From Butyrivibrio fibrisolvens (GTDB taxonomy: Bacteria > Bacillota > Clostridia > Lachnospirales > Lachnospiraceae): a DNA stretch of 64,000 nt. The notes beneath the pieces were generated by a model, which saw only the letters and a list, made by a program, of their open reading frames with translations, was not told the DNA's origin and did not search any database. Positions within the stretch are counted from its first letter, which is position 1. Every line of letters starts with the position of its first letter. Shown here one piece after another: positions 49,756-59,274 of the stretch. The translations under genes were made by a program, and so were the position numbers. Location: NCBI RefSeq assembly GCF_037113525.1, contig NZ_CP146963.1, positions 4,464,001-4,528,000 on the forward strand, given 5' to 3'.

Positions 49756-52290
49756 TTAATACTTCTGTACCGGTGTCCAGTAGTTCGAATTCAGATAATC
49801 TGTAAGTCTGTAGCTGTAATATACATTCTCGTTGTCCATTGTAAGTGTCTCGATGTAAAGTCCGTCTGAACCAACCACAAGTGACTCTTCATTCAGGAAA
49901 TAGCTATCCTGGAAAGTTCCATCATAAGAGTAATAGTCACAAAGGAAATCAATCTTATCACCTTCTACGATCTCGACAAGTCCTTTTCCTTCAGTTGAAA
50001 AACTGTTCTCGCCATCAGATCCCTTATATACAGCCTGTGCTCCAAGGATCACTCCCTCTTCATGTTCTGATGAGAACTCTACCATTATATTAACGTATTC
50101 TCCGTTAAGCTCTGCAGGGATATAGCCTAAAAGATAGTAATATCCTGTATCTGCATCATAATCATCCTGGCAGATATAGAAGGCAACAAACTGTCCGTTA
50201 ACTGCCATCCATGTGCCATCATATGTAACGATCAGATCTCCGTCATCGTTGTAGCTTGCAACATTATCTATACCAAGATCAATGTAGCCTGCTCCGTCAT
50301 CAACGAATACGTTAAGTCCCACTGATTTCATCTGAGACCACTGATCTTCGCTTAGTGATACAACATTTTCTCCACCTTTTTGTGTTAAAGCAAGGTCATC
50401 TGATGTGATACGTGCTCTTCCGCCAAGAAGGGATGCAAAGCTTTCAATAGAGTCGCTGCTTACAAGGCCGCTTCCACCAAGAAGAGATGCATAGTCAAGA
50501 AGTGAACCATAACCTGATCCGGATCCTGAATACGAGCTATTAGTAGATGAACCCGCTCCAGAGAGCGCCTGCATAAGTATTGATGTTATATCTACAGAAG
50601 ATGATGACGACTGTGTCTGTCCGCTTCCTCCAAGAAGGACATCAAAAAGGCCTGTTCCCTGAGGAGCCTGTGATGTTACGATCTGGCCGGATGATTCAAG
50701 GGTAGCAAAAGACTTGATAGAGTCTGAATATGAACCATCCATATCAAGGTTTTCATATATCTTGACCATAGAGTTCACTGACTTAAGGGAACTGTATGGG
50801 AAATATATACTCATTCCATATGCGTTTGTAACATTATAGGTTTTATTGTACTTAACACATCCCTTAACAGCATCTGCAAGCTTTAAGGCATCTTCTGTTC
50901 CAAGGTTATTACAGAAGTTAACAAGGTCTACCTGATCTATATGAGATGAACTTGCAAACTCTCTTGTATCACTTCTGGCTTTAGCAACGTCCTGATAGTT
51001 CTCGCTCTTAAGCTGGGCATTAAGGCTTGTTCCAAAGCTTGCAAGAACGTCAGGTATTACGCCTTTAAATTCTGCAAGATCTATAACAGAAAGAGTTGTT
51101 TTTGATCTTGAAGAAGATGATGCACATGCAGATGTGAAGTCATCTATTATTTTTTTTGCCAGATCAACAGTTTCTATTGATGTGTTATTAGAAAGATCTG
51201 TAAGCCAGTTTGTGTAGTACCAGCCTGTTCCGGGCTCTGTTTCTTCTGATGCGATAAGGTAGTCCGCGCAAGGCTCGACCGCCATTGCTGTCTCCATACC
51301 GGCCATGAGGCAGGCATCAAATCCTACGAAATCATACTTGATTCCTGTCTTCTTGAGGGCATTTGAAATCTCATCTATGGTCATGGTCCTGTTAGGATAC
51401 AGTTCGTCATATCCATAACCTGATACAGATCCGCCGCCATGATCCCAGAAGATGAGCATGTATCTGTCTGCAGGGTAATTCTTAGTAGCAAAATTTATAA
51501 AGTCTACAAGAGTATTAGGATCTGTCATCTGCTTAGATCCAACATTCTTATCAAGAGCTTTAAGACCGCCCTTTTCAACCTCCCAACGCTGGTTGGTAGA
51601 TGCGCTTATAACAGAATTCTGCCACTTTTTGGCACCGCCTGTTTCTACAATAACATTGACCTTATCAGAAAGATCTGCATAGACCATTTCGTTAAGGTCT
51701 CTGGTTGCCATGCCGCTTCTACTCTCAAGGTCAGCTCCGCACATGTATACCATTACTGTAACTGTGTCTTCACCGCCGCCTTTTATTGTAGTGTACTTAT
51801 CTCTTGCAGCATCTGAAACCGTTTTGTCTGCGGCAGACATGGATGTATCCTGATATGCATTTGAGGATGATGTCATCCAGCCTGTTCCTGTATTTGAAAG
51901 CGTTGTTCCTGAATAAGAGCTTCCGCCTATTCCTGTGCCGGAAGTAGAGGTACCTGTGCCTGTTTCATAGTCAGACAAAAAAGAACTTCCGCCGCAGTTT
52001 CTCATTACAAAGAAAAATACAACTGCAAGAATAATCAGCATAGGAAGAAGTTTTATGCCGCCGTAGGATGGGCCGCCTGTGCCGCCTCCATAATAGCCTC
52101 CGGTCCTATGTGATGATCCTGAAGAAGAAGCCGGTCTTGATGAACCCAAAGATCCTGATCCTCTCCCAGGTCCGTGTAATCCTCCAGTATTTCCTACCTG
52201 ACCATGGCCTGTACCACTACCTCTTTTGCTAACGTGGCCTGTACCTGATGATGGAGCTTTTGTTCTTGAATGAGGACGATTATCTGCCAT
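49756..52290 (-). CDS. membrane-anchored clostripain-family (C11) cysteine peptidase
   Basis: 844 aa. Residues 1-75 are a cytoplasmic Ser/Gly/His-rich tail, followed by one transmembrane helix at about 79-97 (LLPMLIILAVVFFFVMRN) and a Gly/Ser/Thr linker. The C11 domain spans about 170-460: TVTVMVYMCGADLESRSG, the catalytic His in LIFWDHGGGSVSGYG (about 290) and Cys in DFVGFDACLMAGMETA (about 335). A Ser/Gly-rich region (about 560-620) precedes a C-terminal beta-rich domain. The peptidase should act outside the cell, cleaving after basic residues if family rules hold. It is divergent from two membrane proteins of unknown role. Confidence 0.88.
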   Translation of the reverse strand: MADNRPHSRTKAPSSGTGHVSKRGSGTGHGQVGNTGGLHGPGRGSGSLGSSRPASSSGSSHRTGGYYGGGTGGPSYGGIKLLPMLIILAVVFFFVMRNCGGSSFLSDYETGTGTSTSGTGIGGSSYSGTTLSNTGTGWMTSSSNAYQDTSMSAADKTVSDAARDKYTTIKGGGEDTVTVMVYMCGADLESRSGMATRDLNEMVYADLSDKVNVIVETGGAKKWQNSVISASTNQRWEVEKGGLKALDKNVGSKQMTDPNTLVDFINFATKNYPADRYMLIFWDHGGGSVSGYGYDELYPNRTMTIDEISNALKKTGIKYDFVGFDACLMAGMETAMAVEPCADYLIASEETEPGTGWYYTNWLTDLSNNTSIETVDLAKKIIDDFTSACASSSSRSKTTLSVIDLAEFKGVIPDVLASFGTSLNAQLKSENYQDVAKARSDTREFASSSHIDQVDLVNFCNNLGTEDALKLADAVKGCVKYNKTYNVTNAYGMSIYFPYSSLKSVNSMVKIYENLDMDGSYSDSIKSFATLESSGQIVTSQAPQGTGLFDVLLGGSGQTQSSSSSVDITSILMQALSGAGSSTNSSYSGSGSGYGSLLDYASLLGGSGLVSSDSIESFASLLGGRARITSDDLALTQKGGENVVSLSEDQWSQMKSVGLNVFVDDGAGYIDLGIDNVASYNDDGDLIVTYDGTWMAVNGQFVAFYICQDDYDADTGYYYLLGYIPAELNGEYVNIMVEFSSEHEEGVILGAQAVYKGSDGENSFSTEGKGLVEIVEGDKIDFLCDYYSYDGTFQDSYFLNEESLVVGSDGLYIETLTMDNENVYYSYRLTDYLNSNYWTPVQKY

Positions 52291-52464
52291 AATATATCTC
52301 CCTTATAACATCTGAAAAAATATGTGAACACATGAACTTTAGACCCTATTATCATAGCACAAATTGGACTAACCGTTTATCCTCGCCATAATTTACGTTT
52401 TTATGTTTGGTTTTATAGATTTCATGGTATAATTACCAAATAGTCGTTCTTGGGGGAGAAGCAA

Positions 52465-53544
52465 ATGGATCTACAAACACAGACATCTAATATTTTAGGG
52501 AGTATATCAGATACTGCTAAAAGTATCTGTAGCGATAAAGTTCTTTTTCCAAAAGAAAAAGGAGATAAAAAGAAAGCTGAATGTATTCTTATAGGTCTAA
52601 TGACCTGTCTTGTAGCTGCTATGGGGGATAACCCCAAGCTTGCTTACAATATTCTTCCGGAATATCTTAATAAACTTGGAGAAGACGTACCTAAAAAGGA
52701 CTACAAAAAGTGTTCCAGGGATTCCATGTCCTTTTACAACAAGTTCCGTGATATAGGTGCAAGTGTCCAGTTCTCATCTTCTGACTGGGAAGATGTTATG
52801 GCAGCAAGCTTTGCCGATCTTATCATGAAAGGTCTTGAGGCAAAAGAATCTGACGATGCCCAAAAAACTCTCGTCCTGCTTGTACAAAAACTTGTCGAGG
52901 AGTCTAAAACCTATTCTGAAACAGAGGTTACTGTCGTAAAGTTTGTATCACATAAAAAGGCGCTTATTGCACTTGCTATCGCATCTGTCTTATTATTTGC
53001 AGCCCTTACCTGCGCTAGTGTTTTTGCATATACGCTTATATCAAGAAACAGGGAGCTTTCCGCTTCCATAGAAAGCCTGCAGACTCAGAACAGTGAACTT
53101 ATTTCAACTGTTTCTTCTCAGGAAGAAGTCATCGCTTCTCTTAACGGTCAGATCGATGATCTCGATCTTGTAAACTATGAGCTTGGAACAGAGATCACTG
53201 AGTTTTCTAACTATATCGAGGATCATGAATCAGATATTCAGGTCAGCGAGCATCTTGAAAGCTTTGACGCTGAAGCCAAAGAAGGTAGCGGAAGCTTTTA
53301 TGCTGACAGCTACGTTGTGACAACAAGCGGAGAAGAGGTTTCCATTAACGTTACCATGAGTTTTTATGGGACCTGTAATCTTCAGGGAGATAACAAGAGG
53401 ATCACTGCTGCCTGGGATGACCATTTCACAGATGATGGAACTATTAAAGTCACCTTCACCCCTGTTAAAAAAGGTGCCACAACCTTCCACTTCTTTAATG
53501 ACCAAAACGGAGATACTTTTGACGTTCTTGTAATCTATGTTTAA
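52465..53544 (+). CDS. single-pass membrane protein with coiled coil, unknown function
   Basis: 359 aa from ATG 52465, with GGGGGAG 6 bases upstream; a TTG-started extension of 5 codons overlaps that site. Residues 1-165 are predicted cytoplasmic and helical (SDTAKSICSDKVLFPKEKGD, DWEDVMAASFADLIMKG). A transmembrane helix lies at about 172-198 (LIALAIASVLLFAALTCASV), followed by a coiled coil (about 200-265, ELSASIESLQTQNSELIS...) and an extracellular beta-rich domain of about 90 residues (DSYVVTTSGEEVSINVTMSF). I do not recognise the family. It is followed by another membrane protein after 32 bases, and its promoter region is shared with the C11 peptidase. Confidence 0.75.
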   Translation: MDLQTQTSNILGSISDTAKSICSDKVLFPKEKGDKKKAECILIGLMTCLVAAMGDNPKLAYNILPEYLNKLGEDVPKKDYKKCSRDSMSFYNKFRDIGASVQFSSSDWEDVMAASFADLIMKGLEAKESDDAQKTLVLLVQKLVEESKTYSETEVTVVKFVSHKKALIALAIASVLLFAALTCASVFAYTLISRNRELSASIESLQTQNSELISTVSSQEEVIASLNGQIDDLDLVNYELGTEITEFSNYIEDHESDIQVSEHLESFDAEAKEGSGSFYADSYVVTTSGEEVSINVTMSFYGTCNLQGDNKRITAAWDDHFTDDGTIKVTFTPVKKGATTFHFFNDQNGDTFDVLVIYV

Positions 53545-53576
53545 GGAATAATGTTTTTAGAAAGGATTCTAAATTT

Positions 53577-55181
53577 ATGAAAAGCAATGGAAATAAAAAA
53601 ATACTTACAACTATTCTCACAGCAGTACTCGCTGTTGTAATAGCACTTTCCGGATATTTGCTCATCGCATTCATTGGTTCTTCTGTCCAAAATGGTTCTC
53701 CATCTTTAAATAAAGATCTTGATGATAAGACTGAGGATACAGACAGCGACATAGACAATGCTAATAAAGATGATGATCTTTCTTCTGATGAAGAAGGTTC
53801 CGATAAGAGTGCTTCTGATGTTGAAAGCCGCCGCACCAAGAACTATGATGGTCCCAGAATCTGCCAGGCTGACCAGTATATTTATAATTCAGACGGGAAG
53901 ATCATAAAGGATTTTCATGACGGCGAAAGATACTACCTGGAAATGACTGTAAACGCTGATGCTTCTGAGGCTGTTCTTGTCTATGACAATGTATGTTATT
54001 ACATAGATGCTGACCTTAATATGACTGAGATAGAGACAGATGTTAATGATGCCGGCATCTGCTTTGATGGAGGTTATTGCTACTATGTAACAGGAGAAGT
54101 CGGGACTACAGAGCAGGAATTATTTATTTACGATATATGGAATCAGACTAAGGAGTCAATTTATACCGGAAACATTATAACTGTATGTATTTCGCCAAAC
54201 GGACAGGTAGTTGCTTTTTCAACCTGTTACGGGAAACCAGGGCTATACACAGATGGAATAGACATTAAAGCACGTTCATACAATATTGATAATGATCCAA
54301 GCCTTATTGCAATTTCTAATGACGCAAGCATGATATATTATAATGAATTTGGTGGAAAAGACGACGAGTTTAAATGTATAGACCACGGGCAAGAAGTAAC
54401 ACTAAGTACAAAACGTATGCTGGAAAGCTATTTTGACAAAGAATGTAAACAGATAATGTACATGGATAAGGAAGGAGTCAAGTACTATAAAACCGAAAGC
54501 GGAGAGCCAGTGATCATAACTGAAGATACAGAGGAACTTCACTTTGATGTAGCGAGAGGCATTAGTATGCCTATATCCTTTTTTTCAGAACATTACATTC
54601 TTGATACAGACTGCTTTTCAGATGCACTTATGATGCATTCATTTGATGATTGCTATGCTTTTACAGGCCTTGTTCCAGAGATTATCTGCCTAACATCAGG
54701 TAATGAAAAAGCACGGAATTTCAGTACTGCTATTACTGATGAGGGGCCTGCCTGCATTGGAACTTCTGAGGGCAATTTAGTAAAGTTCTCTTATGACGGA
54801 AAAGATATTACGGAAACCAGATTGTATAGTACTGGTTCAATTGGTCCTGACTATGTTACAAACAAAAATTTAGACACGGTATGGTTCATTATGAACAATG
54901 ATATTTACTGTCTTTCCGAAGGAAAGAGTACTGTCATGGTTGCTGCTCAGGGAGACAGGCTTAACAGCCAGCTTTTGTGGGATCCTTTTTCTGAAAGATG
55001 CTTCTTCATAAAAGATGACATGTATCTATGCAGTGTAGGAACAGAATCAGGTGATGTCGAAACAATATGTGACTACTGCCATTTGCTTCATTCTGAAGGT
55101 GTTAAAAGTCAACTAATAGGTTTTACCAGTCCAGACAGTAAATATTATATTTTGATCGGAGATGAAATAGTAGAAAAATAA
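53577..55181 (+). CDS. membrane-anchored beta-propeller-like protein, unknown function
   Basis: 534 aa. One N-terminal transmembrane helix (about 9-33, LTTILTAVLAVVIALSGYLL) leads to an Asp/Glu/Ser-rich disordered linker (about 40-80) and an extracellular domain of repeated beta segments (YLEMTVNADASEAVLVYDN, ITVCISPNGQVVAFSTCYG, AISNDASMIYYNEFGG) that look like WD40/DUF5050-like propeller blades. It forms a two-gene unit with 52465-53544. A strong terminator follows. The pair may form a surface complex, which is inferred from linkage and similar topology only. Confidence 0.75.
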   Translation: MKSNGNKKILTTILTAVLAVVIALSGYLLIAFIGSSVQNGSPSLNKDLDDKTEDTDSDIDNANKDDDLSSDEEGSDKSASDVESRRTKNYDGPRICQADQYIYNSDGKIIKDFHDGERYYLEMTVNADASEAVLVYDNVCYYIDADLNMTEIETDVNDAGICFDGGYCYYVTGEVGTTEQELFIYDIWNQTKESIYTGNIITVCISPNGQVVAFSTCYGKPGLYTDGIDIKARSYNIDNDPSLIAISNDASMIYYNEFGGKDDEFKCIDHGQEVTLSTKRMLESYFDKECKQIMYMDKEGVKYYKTESGEPVIITEDTEELHFDVARGISMPISFFSEHYILDTDCFSDALMMHSFDDCYAFTGLVPEIICLTSGNEKARNFSTAITDEGPACIGTSEGNLVKFSYDGKDITETRLYSTGSIGPDYVTNKNLDTVWFIMNNDIYCLSEGKSTVMVAAQGDRLNSQLLWDPFSERCFFIKDDMYLCSVGTESGDVETICDYCHLLHSEGVKSQLIGFTSPDSKYYILIGDEIVEK

Positions 55182-55226
55182 AGAAAAACGTAGTTTCACA
55201 ATAATTCTTATATAATAACGCACTTT

Positions 55227-55272
55227 AAAACAGGGGCATTTCTTCAAATGAAACGCCCCTGTTTTCTTATTT
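55227..55272 (+). terminator. intrinsic terminator after the membrane-protein pair
   Basis: AAAACAGGGGCATTTC pairs with GAAACGCCCCTGTTTT (one mismatch) around a short loop, followed by CTTATTT. Confidence 0.88.
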
Positions 55273-55393
55273 GTTTAGTATAGGTCTTGCGACTTTTTCA
55301 TTAAAGAACTCAATAAGTAGCCCCATGAAGAAGGCTGTAATAATAGTTCCAATTCCAGCAAATGTAGGTATATCCGTAAAATCCTTTAGACAT
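55267..55393 (-). pseudogene. C-terminal remnant of a YczE/YitT-like membrane protein
   Basis: An open frame ends at TAA 55267-55269 and reads DIPTFAGIGTIITAFFMGLL then IEFFNEKVARPILNK. The GIGTIIxAFxxGxxIxFF ending is characteristic of YczE/DUF6198-type membrane proteins. The rest of such a gene is missing: upstream, stops occur and then the GH2 gene ends. The frame has no start codon or ribosome site. It looks like the leftover 3' end of a gene displaced from this spot. Confidence 0.5.
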
Positions 55394-55416
55394 ATTCGCA
55401 ACTATTACTTTATATG

Positions 55417-57405
55417 TCAATAGATCCTTGTCTTAATCTTAACTTCTCTTCTGTCATAGGTGAGAAGTCCATTTACTTCATCTTCAACGTCACTTACCTG
55501 AGTATAGACAAAGCCGCACAGGCCCTTAGTTTCAAGAGGAAGAAGCTCGAGGTGAATAAACTCTCCATACTCTTCATTCAGTTTTTTCCTGCTCTTGTAT
55601 GTTGCGTATCCATAGGTTTTCCTGCTTGCGCTGTGATCAGGATCATAATATGTTAGTCCCCCGCATTCAGAAATAAAGCAGGCTCTTTCATACTTATCAT
55701 AAGGCACTTTAGGCTTTCTGAAGTAGTTATGTATGCTGTTGAAATCTCCCGAACCCTGATCAAACCAGCCACTGGCCGCATCTATAGGCCTTGTGCTGTC
55801 AACAAACTTAAGCACACCCGGAAGAGTTGCCGCATCAAACTGTCCCCAGCCTTCGTTGAAGATGGTCCATATCGCTATAGAAACACTGTTCTTGAGATAC
55901 ATTACAGTATTACGCATCTCAGTTACAAAAGCCTTTCTACCTGCCTCATCCGATCTTGCGAGGAATTTATAACTCTTAGCAGAATCATCAAATGTCTGCA
56001 TAAGATTTGGGAAAATATTCGGAAGATAGGTTACAAGCGGCTTGTCATAGGTAGTTCCTCCGCTGACCATATCCTGAATAACCAGCATTCCAAGTCTGTC
56101 ACAGTGGTAATAGTATCTTGCTTCCTCTATCTTGATGTGCTTACGAAGGGTATTATAGCCAAGCTTTTTCATGGTCTTGATGTCATAGATAAGAGCAGCA
56201 TCCGAAGGTGCCGTCATAAGACCATCAGGCCAGTATCCCTGGTCTAATACCCCTTTGATAAAATAGGGTTTATGATTAAGGCAAAACCTCAGAATACCCT
56301 TTTCATCTTTTTCCATGGTATAGGTTCTCATACCAAAATAGGAGGTTACCCTGTCGGATTCTCCATTTGCACCATTGGCAACAACTTCAAAATGGTACAA
56401 ATGCGGATCCTCAGGTGACCAGATTTTAACATCCTCAATCTGAACTTTGATCTCAGAAGAATATGCATATCTTACATCAATAGGGATCGTATCTGACGAA
56501 AGTATCTCGTGATCTGTCTGGGATTCAAGGGGATCGCAGGGCTTAAACGTGTCCCTTTCTATTATCTTCCCAAACAGTTTATTATCAGGAGCTTTATCTT
56601 CATTAGTATCTGGCAACCTTCGAATTATTACATCGCAGGGTTTTGACACCGTAAGCTTTATAAGGGCAGTTTTAAGGTCACTTTGAGGTTCAACTACCAC
56701 CTTATAGATCATAGTTTCAGGAACCCACTCCATCCATACGCTCTGCCATATTCCGCTCTGCGCAGAATAAAACATACCGCCTCTTCGAAGTGTCTGCTTA
56801 CCTCTTGAAAGCCAGGAAGTATCAGTTACATCTTTTACACAGACCTTTATGTCAAAAAACTCTTTTGCCTCATTATCCGAAGAATCATTTTCAGACTCAT
56901 TTTTCAGAAAAGAAGTTACATCTATTGTAAAGGGCAGATATCCCCCTTCGTGATGTGCCGCAGCGTGACTATTAATATATACGTCACAGATCTGGTCCAC
57001 AGCGCCAAAGTGAAGCAAAAGGCGGGCATTTTTAGAGGGCCTGTTATCAACTTCAACCTTTCTGTAATACCACAGATATTCATCAGGTTTAAGCACATGG
57101 GGAAGAAAAGTTTCCTTGTTTTGTGAAGTTTCATCCACTATAGAAAGAGCGCTTTCAGGAGAAAAAGGCACTCTTATCCTGCCACTTATATCCTTCTTAC
57201 GGGGAAGCGCAGCAGATTTTGTAACACAAAAACCCCAGATTCCGTTTAGAGATACGTAACTATCTCTTTCGAACTGGGGTCTTGGATATTCTGATTTTGG
57301 ACATACTGATTCAAGCACTTTTTCAGTCCAGGGAGTGTCGAGCCTTCTAAGCGCTACAGGTTCCTTACTTCTTACCATACTGCGAGTGATATCTGTGAGA
57401 TCCAT
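55417..57405 (-). CDS. glycoside hydrolase family 2 protein (beta-galactosidase/glucuronidase-like)
   Basis: 662 aa, intracellular. It has the GH2 layout: sugar-binding jelly-roll (about 45-215, SLNGIWGF, DEYLWYYRKVEV, LHFGAVDQICDVYINS), an immunoglobulin-like domain (about 225-340) and a TIM barrel (about 350-640). The acid/base Glu is in IWTIFNEGWGQFD (about 515) and the nucleophile Glu in CFISECGGLTYYDP (about 592). It removes terminal beta-linked sugars; galactose, glucuronic acid or mannose cannot be told apart. It is the last gene of a four-gene minus-strand run (59069-55417). Confidence 0.9.
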   Translation of the reverse strand: MDLTDITRSMVRSKEPVALRRLDTPWTEKVLESVCPKSEYPRPQFERDSYVSLNGIWGFCVTKSAALPRKKDISGRIRVPFSPESALSIVDETSQNKETFLPHVLKPDEYLWYYRKVEVDNRPSKNARLLLHFGAVDQICDVYINSHAAAHHEGGYLPFTIDVTSFLKNESENDSSDNEAKEFFDIKVCVKDVTDTSWLSRGKQTLRRGGMFYSAQSGIWQSVWMEWVPETMIYKVVVEPQSDLKTALIKLTVSKPCDVIIRRLPDTNEDKAPDNKLFGKIIERDTFKPCDPLESQTDHEILSSDTIPIDVRYAYSSEIKVQIEDVKIWSPEDPHLYHFEVVANGANGESDRVTSYFGMRTYTMEKDEKGILRFCLNHKPYFIKGVLDQGYWPDGLMTAPSDAALIYDIKTMKKLGYNTLRKHIKIEEARYYYHCDRLGMLVIQDMVSGGTTYDKPLVTYLPNIFPNLMQTFDDSAKSYKFLARSDEAGRKAFVTEMRNTVMYLKNSVSIAIWTIFNEGWGQFDAATLPGVLKFVDSTRPIDAASGWFDQGSGDFNSIHNYFRKPKVPYDKYERACFISECGGLTYYDPDHSASRKTYGYATYKSRKKLNEEYGEFIHLELLPLETKGLCGFVYTQVSDVEDEVNGLLTYDRREVKIKTRIY

Positions 57406-57441
57406 ATATCTCCTTCATGCAGGGCATTTTGAAATATATTA

Positions 57442-58143
57442 TCAGGCGTTTACAGCCTTTTCTTTTTGGGAAATTAGTTCCTTGTAGAACATGGCTCTGC
57501 TGGCATTGTAATAAGCTTCAACCCATAACAGAGGAACAAAAAATGTAATGATTCCAATAAGGATCATAGGGATAAAACTAAGAACCAGCCAGATATACTT
57601 AAGATAGTTATTGCGCATGATCTTCACGCTCTTTTTTACGAGCTGTCTTACTGAATTATCCGGAAAGTCCTGTAATAGAAAAAAGGTCTGTGACATAGCA
57701 ACTGAAAAGATAATATATGGAACAAGGAGAATAAGTGTTCCATACAGGAGCATGATTGGAGTTATCAGACCAAACGTGTTCAAAAACATAGGTATCTGCA
57801 AAATGATGATAGCAATTGTATAGATCAGCTGGATAAGGATTGCTTTGTCAGGATTTTGCTTAAATCCAAAAAAGAGGTCTCCAAATGTCACCGGCTGATC
57901 AAAAGCCAGATTCATAAGCATATAACTTCTTCCTGAAATAAATACGCCAAAAAGGAGATCAATTATGATCTCCGTTGCAAGCGATATATAAATGTTTGTT
58001 ATCCGCTGTATGAAAAGCATACTCGCAAAATAAAAAATATCAACCACGATACTGGCAGCTATTATCGTTCCATAGTTACCAAGAAGTCTTTCTCTGGCCG
58101 TGGCTTTGACCATAGAAGTTGAAATGCCTGCTGCTTTAGCCAT
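57442..58143 (-). CDS. DUF975-type integral membrane protein
   Basis: 233 aa with about five to six hydrophobic segments. The family pattern is seen in ARERLLGNYGTIIAASIV near the N-terminus, SYMLMNLAFDQPVTFGDLFFGF (about 75-95) and the C-terminal WVEAYYNASRAMFYKEL. No function is known for DUF975. It is 36 bases before the GH2 gene and 27 bases after the SprA-like gene. Confidence 0.82.
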   Translation of the reverse strand: MAKAAGISTSMVKATARERLLGNYGTIIAASIVVDIFYFASMLFIQRITNIYISLATEIIIDLLFGVFISGRSYMLMNLAFDQPVTFGDLFFGFKQNPDKAILIQLIYTIAIIILQIPMFLNTFGLITPIMLLYGTLILLVPYIIFSVAMSQTFFLLQDFPDNSVRQLVKKSVKIMRNNYLKYIWLVLSFIPMILIGIITFFVPLLWVEAYYNASRAMFYKELISQKEKAVNA

Positions 58144-58170
58144 TAAATTATATTGTCCTTTTATAATTAT

Positions 58171-58665
58171 TTATACAGAATAATCTGCATTCATTCCTGT
58201 AAGAAGCCCTGCATCAGCGGCTTTGCGCTGTTTCTGATAGGGATTGTCTTCGTTAGTATATTTGATCTGAGAAGTAGTAGTTCCGCCGGATACATATGTC
58301 CTTCCACATTCAGGGCATACAGCTGTATGAATGCTTACTGATGCCTGAAGGACCTTGCCGCCGTTCTGGGCTGCCTTGGCATAAGCATTCGACACATGTT
58401 CCTGCTCATGTGCTCTTACTCTTGATCCTGCTTCAGCGGGACTTATGTGCTGAGCAGTCTTAAATGATACCATTTCATCGGATCCGTCCTGGTACTTACG
58501 ATTCTGACACGTCTCACACTCTGCAGGAGAAGATTTCCTGCCTGCCGACTTAACATTTGATTCTCCGGGATTAACTACTGACTTGCTCTCACCCGCCGAA
58601 GAAACTGAAGATGTGCCGTATCCGCTATAACCATATCCGTATCCTATAGCGTTTATTCTTATCAT
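58171..58665 (-). CDS. SprA-related putative metalloprotease
   Basis: 164 aa. The core is VRAHEQEHVSNAYAKA (about 85-100), an HExxH zinc-metallopeptidase motif in the context typical of SprA-like proteins. It is flanked by CETCQNRKYQDGS (about 50-62) and CPECGRTYVSGG (about 118-130), likely zinc-binding cysteine pairs. The N-terminus is Gly/Tyr/Ser-rich (INAIGYGYGYSGYGTSS). No signal peptide is present. ATG 58665 is preferred over a TTG 6 bases upstream because GAGGGA fits it better. The substrate is unknown. Confidence 0.8.
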   Translation of the reverse strand: MIRINAIGYGYGYSGYGTSSVSSAGESKSVVNPGESNVKSAGRKSSPAECETCQNRKYQDGSDEMVSFKTAQHISPAEAGSRVRAHEQEHVSNAYAKAAQNGGKVLQASVSIHTAVCPECGRTYVSGGTTTSQIKYTNEDNPYQKQRKAADAGLLTGMNADYSV

Positions 58666-58712
58666 ATGCAATCCCTCTTAATACCATCCGGACTACATTG
58701 TCTATCTATATT

Positions 58713-59069
58713 CTACTGAGGTATAACACCTGTACTGTTCATGATCGCATCATACAGATTGTTGTAATTATCAATTGTATTGCTCTGTCTGAACGCTTCC
58801 ACTGCTGCTACAACAGAAGGATCGGTAAAGATCCTATAAGCTATAACTGCAACTGTTATATATGTGATAGATACACCAATTATTCCTATAACAAGTCCTA
58901 TAACAGCCTTGCGTGTAAGCTTCTTACTGTTACCTCTTGAAAGAAGTGCCAGTACTATGGCTACGCCTCCCAGTATTATCGCAATAAAACCGGTACTATA
59001 AAATATTATGGACGTGATGCCGAGCCATACTGACATGCTTGCCATACTTCTGCGTGGACTGCTCTCCAT
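58713..59069 (-). CDS. small DUF4190-like membrane protein
   Basis: 118 aa from ATG 59069 (MESSPRRSMASMSVWLGITS), preceded by AGAGAGG; the open frame runs 63 codons upstream without a plausible start. Two transmembrane helices at about 13-42 and 55-80 (IGLVIGIIGVSITYITVAVI) with a short basic loop between, then a soluble tail of about 35 residues. The pattern resembles DUF4190-type proteins, which have no known function. First gene of the run to 55417. Confidence 0.65.
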   Translation of the reverse strand: MESSPRRSMASMSVWLGITSIIFYSTGFIAIILGGVAIVLALLSRGNSKKLTRKAVIGLVIGIIGVSITYITVAVIAYRIFTDPSVVAAVEAFRQSNTIDNYNNLYDAIMNSTGVIPQ

Positions 59070-59178
59070 CGCTACGCCTCTCTTTTTTATATATTTATTC
59101 AAATTAATACTATCATAAAAGCAGAATATTATCAATAAACCCCTTGAATTTTCTGATAATTTATACAAGGGTTTAACA

Positions 59179-59255
59179 AAAGGCTTCATATGTGATATGC
59201 ATCCTCCTACTGTATTATTCAGTGAAGAGCTACATATCACTATCATGAAGCCTTT
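59179..59255 (-). terminator. long inverted repeat after clpX, probable terminator
   Basis: AAAGGCTTCAT and ATGAAGCCTTT form a perfect outer stem; further in, AGTGATATGT pairs with CATATCACA with small bulges around a loop of about 32 bases. On the minus strand TTTTGTT follows. It ends 20 bases after the clpX stop. Confidence 0.65.
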
Positions 59256-59274
59256 CAAATTTCACATATTTAGC

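Noticed and set aside
59070..59258. 63-residue extension of the small DUF4190-like protein
   Set aside because: It runs back into the inverted repeat after clpX and has no start signal.
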